Assembly: GCF_024139115.2 (NCBI RefSeq)
Contig: NC_085141.1
Location: 224,674,307 to 224,738,306, forward strand
DNA length: 64,000 nt
Direction: 5' to 3'
Source: Armigeres subalbatus
Taxonomy: Eukaryota > Arthropoda > Insecta > Diptera > Culicidae
The translations under genes were made by a program, and so were the position numbers. A model generated the notes under the pieces. It was given only the letters and a program-made list of their open reading frames with translations. It ran no database searches and had not been told where the DNA came from. Positions 57,765-64,000 of this stretch are shown in pieces (position 1 is the first letter of the stretch; each line of letters starts with the position of its first letter).

Positions 57765-58749
57765 TACTAACTCATAGGTACGCGCCTCCCATATCGGTTT
57801 AATCAAACAGTTTTAATCTCTTTTCCGTTTCATTTTTGTTTGCAGTAGGTATTGAATTCTGCTTCTATGCAGGGACTGGAAAAAGTTTCGTTCCCACGGA
57901 GACCGTTTTTATCTAATACCGCGTGCCAATCCGCACCAAACGCATATCAACTGGCGGCAACGTGCGCTCCACTGAAAACGATGAGTGCGGCAAGTCATGC
58001 AAAGCATCCACAGACAGAAAGGAAGTCGAACTGTTTCAGGAGATGACCGGTAATTAGTAGTTATTATCGCTGCTGGATGAAGTTGCAACTCGGTGCGGAA
58101 GGCGAGGTGCAAGTGCTCGACAAAGTCGTTACTTCACATGATGAGTGGCTAACTTTATGTGAATGTGGTGCAGATAAAGGGGGCTTGGTAGGTTTTACCA
58201 ATCGAACTATTGCTAAAGAAAGCGAAATCATGTTTCATGGGAGAAAAATTTAGTAGATAATAGTTTTGGTTGCGTTTCCAGTCAGCCATGGAAGCAAAGG
58301 CTTAGGATTACCGCACGACGAGCTCAATCCTTGTAACGGGTGGTCCCTAAAAAGCGGAAATGGAAAGAATGGCTCGAGAAGAAATCTACAAAGAAGTACA
58401 GTGCAATGTGTTACAGTCACTTCTCCACATTTTGATATTGATCATTTTTAATAACTTTTGCTGCTTTACCGTTTCGATAGCAATCCTTCTTGAAGTTGCC
58501 ATCAGCTTATAAAAGCATCCTTCCGGAACAATTTCAAAAATGGTAATACTTATCCAGTTTTCCGCGAGTGATTTGTGAAGTTCCTGGAGGTCAACCGTAC
58601 CCATTGCTCTGATCATTCTGAACAATGTGGTAAATAAGAAGCTGTGGATTATAGTGATTCAAATTTTGACTTTTTCGCTCCTCTATGTTTAAACGATGGC
58701 ATTTGCCGTTAAATTAATCCTCCTAAAGTTTTAGCTAATTTGGATATTA
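57765..58749. other. Unassigned; weak exon-like stretch near 57.85-58.05 kb
   Basis: A splice-acceptor-like TTTTTGTTTGCAG at 57834-57846 precedes a stretch with fairly balanced codons in more than one phase (for example the 64-codon plus frame at 57852-58046). A second acceptor-like TTGCGTTTCCAG lies near 58279. I recognise no protein and do not claim a gene. Confidence 0.25.
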
Positions 58750-59199
58750 CTAGACTGAGCACGCGCAGTTTTAAGTTTGTATGAAAATTACTATGGAAAC
58801 AGTCACTTTTGTGGAAAACCGTTCCGCATCGTTGCTCATTAAGCTCTAAAAATACATGACTATGTTGGCAACATAGGAAATTTTGCAATGAAACTGATCG
58901 TCATTGTTGCGAAACGATTCTATGTTTGCAAGATTAGTTATTAGGGAAATACTGAATCGGGGTAAATTCATTTTGATACGTGAAAACATCAATATCAAAA
59001 ATGAGCATTTTTGTTATCTTTCTAACTTTGCTTACAAAAGTCAAATCGCTTCGCAACAACAACTGTCCTCTAGTTTAGAAAGTACCCTATGATAACATTT
59101 GAGTGATCAATGATTCGCAACACGGAACAATCTTTCAAGAAAGTGGCGTTTTCTATAACAACTTCCATACAAACTTCAAACTGCTCGTGCTCAGTCTAG
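58750..59199. mobile_element. PIF/Harbinger-like MITE, TTA duplication
   Basis: CTAGACTGAGCACGCGCAG at the left faces CTGCTCGTGCTCAGTCTAG at the right, and pairing extends inward through AAGTTTGTATG. TTA lies on both sides (58747-58749, 59200-59202). A 3-bp TTA duplication is typical for PIF/Harbinger. 450 bp, no transposase. Confidence 0.75.
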
Positions 59200-59284
59200 T
59201 TACATCCAAATTAGCTATCAATTTGAGAGGATTAATATAACAGAGCATAAGAAAATTATTTTGAGCTTTTTAGTGGAATGTTTT

Positions 59285-59461
59285 CACCTGTCATAAGACG
59301 AGTTTAAACAATCCCATTGAATTCCACCACTTAATTGTATGTCGAGTCAAGTACGAGACACTGAAGACGGCCTTACTGTTAAGGTCGAAATACGTATCTG
59401 TCAAGATACAATTAAGTGGTGGAATTCAATGGGATTGTTTAAACTCGTCTTATGACAGGTG
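59285..59461. repeat. Palindrome (55-bp arms) with hammerhead-like loop
   Basis: Arms 59285-59339 and 59407-59461 pair perfectly or nearly so. The loop holds GACA, CTGAAGAC, a GGCCTTA..TAAGGTC hairpin, GAAA, TACGTA, TC and TGTC, the order of a hammerhead ribozyme with a 4-bp stem I (GACA/TGTC), though with one extra base before stem II. It is related to 41024-41265, sharing ATTCCACCA in the arms. Confidence 0.8.
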
Positions 59462-59464
59462 ATA

Positions 59465-60127
59465 ACAGAGCAATTCTCTGTGAAATCGAAGGTCGATTTA
59501 TTTTTGTATTTTTTGATTCTCTGAAATTTTGCATTTTGCTATACAATCTTTGTGATGAAAAAAACATAATTTGCATAATTGGTTTGCCATTTTGACAAGG
59601 GCCTAAGCGAAAACACCTTGAACTTCTTCTTTTTTTTCTTTTTTAATCTTTATTAAGGTGTTTTTTAATCTGCAGACTAAGTTCAACACCGGAGAACTTC
59701 TTCTTCTTATTGGCATTACATCCCCACACTGGGACAGAGCCCAGGGAATTCAAGACAATTTCCAATCCGAAAATTGCCTAGACTGGCACCGGGAATCGAA
59801 CCCAGCCACCCTCAGCATGGTCTTGCTTTGTAGCCGCGCGTTTTACCGCACGACTAAGGTGGGCCCCAAAACCTCGACCACCTCGACCACTTAAAATAAA
59901 AATAACTTGAAACGGCTTGTCCGATCGTTTCGATGTCTTTGGCCAAGTTTTAAGTAATCAATGGCTATGTGAAAAAAAAACACTGCTAAAAAAAAATTGA
60001 TCAAACATTGAAAATAAAACTTAAAATTCGATTTTCTCAAAAACGAATTTTTCAATACCTTTTCCATTGGAAATTTAACGTACTTTCAATTTAAAAAAAT
60101 TATAACTTTTTTCCATCATTTCTCCAT
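59465..60127. repeat. Dispersed repeat, copy B, with SINE insert
   Basis: Matches copy A (39885-40250): GAGCAATTCTCTGTGAAATC, GACAAGGGCCTAAGCG, AACGGCTTGTCCGATCG, CTCAAAAACGAATTTTTCAA. The match is interrupted at about 59628-59890 by a T-rich piece and a Feilai-like SINE. The repeat resumes beyond the next element at 61319. Confidence 0.75.
59696..59867 (-). mobile_element. Feilai-like SINE, copy 4, internally deleted
   Basis: Minus orientation: head GGGGCCCACCTTAGTCGTGC at 59867, B box GGTTCGATTCC near 59800, then after TTGTCTTGAATTCCCTGG it jumps to GGCTCTGTCCCAGTGTGGGG and the tail. About 110 bp of the body are missing. Confidence 0.85.
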
Positions 60128-60135
60128 TATAACTC

Positions 60136-61318
60136 GGTGTCAGGTCATTTGGCCGAATTCCGTTTGGCCGAACGCCATTTGGCCGAATGCCGTTTGGCCG
60201 AATGCTGTTTGGCCGAAAGGGTCGTTTGGCCGAATGCCGTTTGGCCGAATAGTTAAAAAAATGACCTCATTTTACTAGTGATCCTTCTTTACTTCCTTTT
60301 TCTTTCTTCTTCTTTCTTCCTTCCTCCTTTTTCTTTCTTCTTCTTTCTTCCTTCTTCCTTTTTCCTTCTTCCTTTTTCCTTCTTCCTTCCTTTTTCTTTC
60401 TTCTTTTTTCCATCCTCTATTTTCGTCCTTCTTTCTTCCTTCTCTCTTCTTTCTTCCTTCTTCATTCTTCTTTCTTCCTTCTTCTTCCTACCTTCTTTCT
60501 TATTTCTTTCTTCTTCCTTCTTCCTTTTTCCTTATTCCTTCTTCTTTCTTCCTTCTTCCTTCTCTCTTCTTCCTTCTCTTCCTTCTTCCTTCTTCTCTTT
60601 TCCGTCTTCCTTCTTCCTTCTCTTCCTTCTTCCTTCTCTTCCTTCTTCCTTCTCTTCCTTCTTCCTTCTTCCCTTTTCCTTCTTCCTTCTTGCTTCTTTC
60701 TTCTTCCTTCTTTCTTCTTCCTTCCTCCTTCTTCCTTCTTCCTTTTGCCTTCTTCCTTCTTCCTTCTTCCTTCTTCCTTTTTCCTTCTTTGTTCTTCCTT
60801 CTTCCTTCTTTCTTCTTCCTTCTTCCTTCTTCCTTCTTCCTTCTTCTTTCTTCTTTCTTCCTTCTTCCTTCTACCTTCTACCTTCTTCCTTCTTCCGTCT
60901 TCCTTCTTCTTTCTACCTTCTTCCTTCTCTATTCTTCCTTCTTCCTTATTCCTTCTCCCTTTCTCCTTCTTCCTTCTTCTTTCTTCCTTTTCCTTCTTCT
61001 TTCTTCCTTCTTCCTTCCTCCCTTTTCCTTCTTTCTTCTTCCTTCTTCCTACTTCCTTTTTCCTTCTTCCTTCTTTCTTCTTTTTTCCTACTTCCTTCTT
61101 CTTTCTTCCTTTATCCTTCGTCCCCTTTCCTTCTTCCTTTTTCTTTCTTCCTTCTCCCTTTATCCTTCTGCTTTCTTCCATCTTCCTTCTTTCTTATTCA
61201 TTCTTCTTTCTTCCTTTTTCCTTCTTCCTTTTTCCTTCTTCCTTCTTCCTTCTCCCTTCATGAGGAAACATATTTCATCTATTCGGCCAAACGGCATTCG
61301 GCCAAATGACCCTAAACC
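60136..61318. mobile_element. GGCCGAA-ended element with 8-bp duplication
   Basis: TATAACTC lies on both sides (60128-60135, 61319-61326). The left end GGTGTCAGGTCATTTGGCCG and right end CGGCCAAATGACCCTAAACC are imperfect inverted repeats. Several TTTGGCCGAA(T/C)GCCG units follow the left end. The interior 60280-61258 is almost pure CTTCTTCC-type polypyrimidine. An 8-bp duplication with inverted ends suggests a hAT- or P-like cut-and-paste mechanism in trans. The 343-codon and opposing frames are artefacts. Confidence 0.78.
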
Positions 61319-61326
61319 TATAACTC

Positions 61327-61489
61327 ATAGTGCAAAAAAATACATATATTATCTGCTACAACATATCAAAAAATAAAAATCATTGCACTATCCAACAAAA
61401 TTGAACTTTTTCTCGCTCCCTTCAACCATTTTCAATGTACTCAACAGATTTTTTACGCTGAATTCAGATACATATTCAGATTTTCTGTA
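61327..61489. repeat. Continuation of dispersed repeat B
   Basis: ATAGTGCAAAAAAATACATA and CTACAACATATCAAAAAAT match, in reverse complement, sequence flanking the palindrome at 40230-40420. This places the GGCCGAA element inside the repeat. Confidence 0.55.
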
Positions 61490-62960
61490 ACACGCCCAGT
61501 TTTTTAGATAAACGGATTTTTATTCACAAAAGTACGTATTTTCATAGAAATTTGGTTTCTCTCCTATGTAAAGCTGAATTTCAGCTCCTCACGAGAATAA
61601 AGTTTGAATTTTGTAGAATAGGTCTTGTAGAATCCATTTGGGTTGTTGGGTTTCATTTGGCACGTACATATGCCGTGAAAAACGGAATTTAATTCACAAA
61701 AGTACGTATTTTCATAGAAATTTGGATTCTATGCTCTGCGAAGCTGATTTTCGGCTTCTCACTTATAGTAAAAAAGTTTGAATTTCGTAGAATAAACCTT
61801 GCACAACCCAACAATCCACATGCATTCTACAAGGCCTATTCTACAAAATCCAAACTTTATTCTCAAAGTGAGGAGCCGAAATTCAGCTTTACAAACCAAA
61901 TTTCTATGAAGATACGTACTTTTGTCAATTAAATTCCGTTTTTCACAACAAATGAACGTGCCGAACGTGTCTACAAGACACATTCTAAACAAATCAAGTT
62001 TTATTCTCAAAGTGAGGAGCCAAAATTCGACTTTGCAGAGGAGAGACACCAATTTTTTTTTATGAAAATACGTACTGTTGTGAATAAAATTCCGTTTTCC
62101 ACAACAAATGAACGTGCCGAAAAAAATCCAACAACCCACATGCATTCCACAAGACCCATTCTTAAAAAATCAAGTTCTATTCTCAAAGTGAGGAGCCAAA
62201 ATTCGGTAGTCTCGTTTCGGCCGTCTTCCAGTGCGGTTGGTTTTCACGTCTACTTTTGTGCGGTAATTCGCATAAAAGTAGAACAATAGAACCAGTGCTG
62301 TGACCGCGGTCGAAACAAATGTGCTGTGCAATTAAACTATAATAAAAGTGCTACAGATGCTGAAGCTGAAGACATGGATTTCAGCATGGATTCATGCAAA
62401 AACGTTCGACGATCTCTAATTTAATGAGCTTCACCAATAGTGTTATTGGATGCATCGAGAAGCGGCAACAAGTAGATGCTGTGTATATTGACTTTTCGAA
62501 AGCATTTGATAAAGTTCCGCATGATCTTGCTATTTGAAACTGAACCGTTTTGGTCTACCGTCGTGGATCGTCAACTGGATTCATTCGTACTTGACTTCAA
62601 GAAAAGCCTTCGTCAAGGTTCGTGACGCCACTTCCAAAGCCAAAATTCGGCTTTGCAGAGGAGAGAAATCAATTTTTTATGAAAATTTGTACTTTTGTGA
62701 AATAAATTAAATTTTTCACAACAAATGAACGTGTCAACTAAAATTCAACAACTTATTTGTTCGATTTCAACTTATGTTCGATTTCTTTTATATAATTCAA
62801 ACCTCAATCTCAAAGTGAGAAGCCGAAATTCAGCTTTGCACAGAATATAACCCAAATTTCCATGAGAATACGTAGTTTTGTAAATTAAAACCGGCTTTTC
62901 TCAAAAACTGGACGTGTTACAAAAAATCTGAATACATGACTGAATTCAGCGATAAAAAAT
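61490..62960. repeat. Inverted and tandem array of GTACGTATTTTCATAGAAATTTG units
   Basis: Units with CTCAAAGTGAGGAGCCGAAA, TACGTACTTTTGT and TTTTTCACAACAAATGAACG recur at about 61855, 62010, 62180 and 62810 on the plus strand and in reverse at about 61520 and 61690, around a centre near 61815. Spacing is about 150-180 bp. An unrelated segment (62220-62636) interrupts one unit. Confidence 0.7.
62370..62630 (+). pseudogene. Non-LTR reverse transcriptase fragment
   Basis: The plus frame reads QHGFMQKRSTISNLMSF, then EKRQQVDAVYIDFSKAFDKV with the first catalytic Asp of the RT domain, PHDLAI, and, after a frameshift, KLNRFGLPSWIVNWIHSYL and AFVKV. The QxGFxxxRST and YxDFSKAFDxV blocks are typical of Jockey/CR1-like RTs. 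Only about 85 codons remain, set in a repeat array. Confidence 0.75.
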
Positions 62961-63184
62961 CTTTTAAGTTTTAAGTTTTAATGGTTGAAGGGGGTGAAAC
63001 ACTGTTAACTAGTGTTGTTGTTTGCAAAATAATTTACAAAAGTAAGAAGAAGGACTACAATTTTCAAAATATTTTGAGGTAACATAATGGGTAAAAAACG
63101 TGACAAAAGCGTGACGAGATAAAATCTAATCGAAAACATGATAAAATCTGAGATAGACAATATCGGGGAGTGACAAAATCGGGT

Positions 63185-63360
63185 CAGTACTATGTCACTT
63201 TTTACTTCTCTTTTCTCATTTCTTTCATTCTCCTTTTCACTTTTCTCTTTCCGCTTTTTACTTTTCTCTTCTCACTGCTCACTGCTCACTTCTCACTCCT
63301 CACTTGTCATTTGACCTAATGACCATTCGCCCTATTTGGCCTAATGACCCAGCATCGCTC
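63185..63360. repeat. TTTCTCACTTCTCACT satellite with GGCCTAATGACC end
   Basis: Pyrimidine-rich CACTTTTCTC/CTCACTGCTCAC units run to about 63300, followed by CATTTGACCTAATGACC, ATTCGCCC and TTTGGCCTAATGACC, again the GGCC(G/T)AA end motif. Probably a partial copy of the GGCCGAA element family. Confidence 0.55.
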
Positions 63361-63369
63361 CCACCTTCT

Positions 63370-64000
63370 TGGAAAAAACATGCTTCCGAAACAATTCCAA
63401 GAATTTTGATACCAGGGTCTCTTCTAAATGAGTTTTTTGTTGCTACTTTAGGCCCCACGGAAACCTGTTCCAAGATCACCGTTCCGGTTGTCACCCATCC
63501 TAAGGTCTCAACTACATGCAAAACATGTTTCCGGAACAATTCCAAGAATTTTGAAACCCATATTGCCAGGGTTTCTTCTAAATAAGTTTGTGGCCACTTC
63601 AGGCCCCACGGGAACCTGTTCCAAGATGACTGTTCCGGTGGATATTCATCCTATGGCCTCAACTATATGGAAAACATGCTTCTGAAACAATTACAAGAAT
63701 TTTTAATCCCATATTGCCAGGGTTTCTTCTGAATGAGTTTGTTGCAACTTTAGACCCCACGGGAACCTGTTCCAGGATGGCCGTTCCGATTGCCATCCAT
63801 CCTATGGTCTCAACTACTTGGAAAACATGTTTTCGATACAATTCCTAGAATCATGATACCTATATTTCCAGGGTTTCTTCTAAATGAGTTTGTGGCCACT
63901 ATAAAGCCCACGGGAACCTATTCCGAAATGTCCGTTCCAACACCAAATGATCAGGTGGTCCTAATACGTTTTGAAGTCATAACCCTCGAATTTTCTACGA
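63370..64000 (+). repeat. 151-bp tandem array running off the window
   Basis: AAAACATGCTTCCG-like blocks recur at about 63377, 63522, 63673 and 63824 (spacing 145-151 bp). Each unit also has AGGGTTTCTTCTAAATGAG and CCCCACGGGAACCTGTTCC. At least four units; the right boundary is outside the window. Frames on both strands are repeat-derived. Confidence 0.85.

Noticed and set aside
57852..58112. Small secreted or cysteine-containing protein exon
   Set aside because: Some phases read plausibly, but stops interrupt them and there is no signal peptide or confirmed splice pair.

Overview
This window looks like transposon-dense euchromatin or intergenic/intronic DNA from a culicine mosquito, most likely Aedes. 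The grounds are several copies of a tRNA-derived SINE that I recognise from memory as Feilai-like, insect RTE-type and R1-type non-LTR retrotransposons, a Tc1/mariner-superfamily transposase with DD37E spacing (a type first described in mosquitoes), many short TA- or TTA-flanked MITEs, and AT-rich filler. I found no complete host protein gene. One plausible host-gene 3'-terminal exon lies near 51.3 kb, so part of the window may be intronic.

Layout. 0-9 kb: short interspersed elements and MITEs, a decayed GGCCGAAT-motif repeat, an RTE remnant, and a 1.5-kb hAT element (6917-8407) with an 8-bp target duplication. 9.2-12.2 kb: a 5'-truncated RTE-type retrotransposon (family A, minus strand) and a decayed plus-strand RTE fragment (family D). 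12.2-15.9 kb: unassigned. 15.9-18.6 kb: RTE family B copy 1, with a 632-codon open RT frame, abutting an inverted family A tail. 18.6-22 kb: unassigned DNA with one MITE and one possible promoter. 22.0-30.9 kb: RTE family B copy 2, split by a 6.0-kb TA-flanked DD37E element that itself contains a giant inverted repeat of 153-bp units. 31.4-35.0 kb: an R1-like retrotransposon split by a gag-bearing, pol-deleted LTR retrotransposon, which is itself interrupted by a MITE. 37-42 kb: MITEs, SINEs, RTE family C copy 1 and two near-perfect palindromes. 42-50.9 kb: degenerate AATTCC-type repeats interrupted by a 2.9-kb hAT element and a roughly 2.7-kb element carrying a 151-bp tandem array. 51-52.7 kb: the candidate host exon and surroundings. 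52.8-61.3 kb: two elements with GGCCGAA ends and about 1 kb of polypyrimidine each, RTE family C copy 2 with two MITEs in it, SINEs, and a third hammerhead-like motif. 61.4-64 kb: dispersed and tandem repeats and a small non-LTR RT fragment.

The 'genes' are almost all parts of mobile elements. RTE and R1 copies carry endonuclease and reverse transcriptase pieces; DNA elements are mostly non-autonomous. Insertions are nested up to three deep, which gives a relative age order. Coordinates of decayed elements are accurate to roughly 5-20 bases unless a target duplication is stated.
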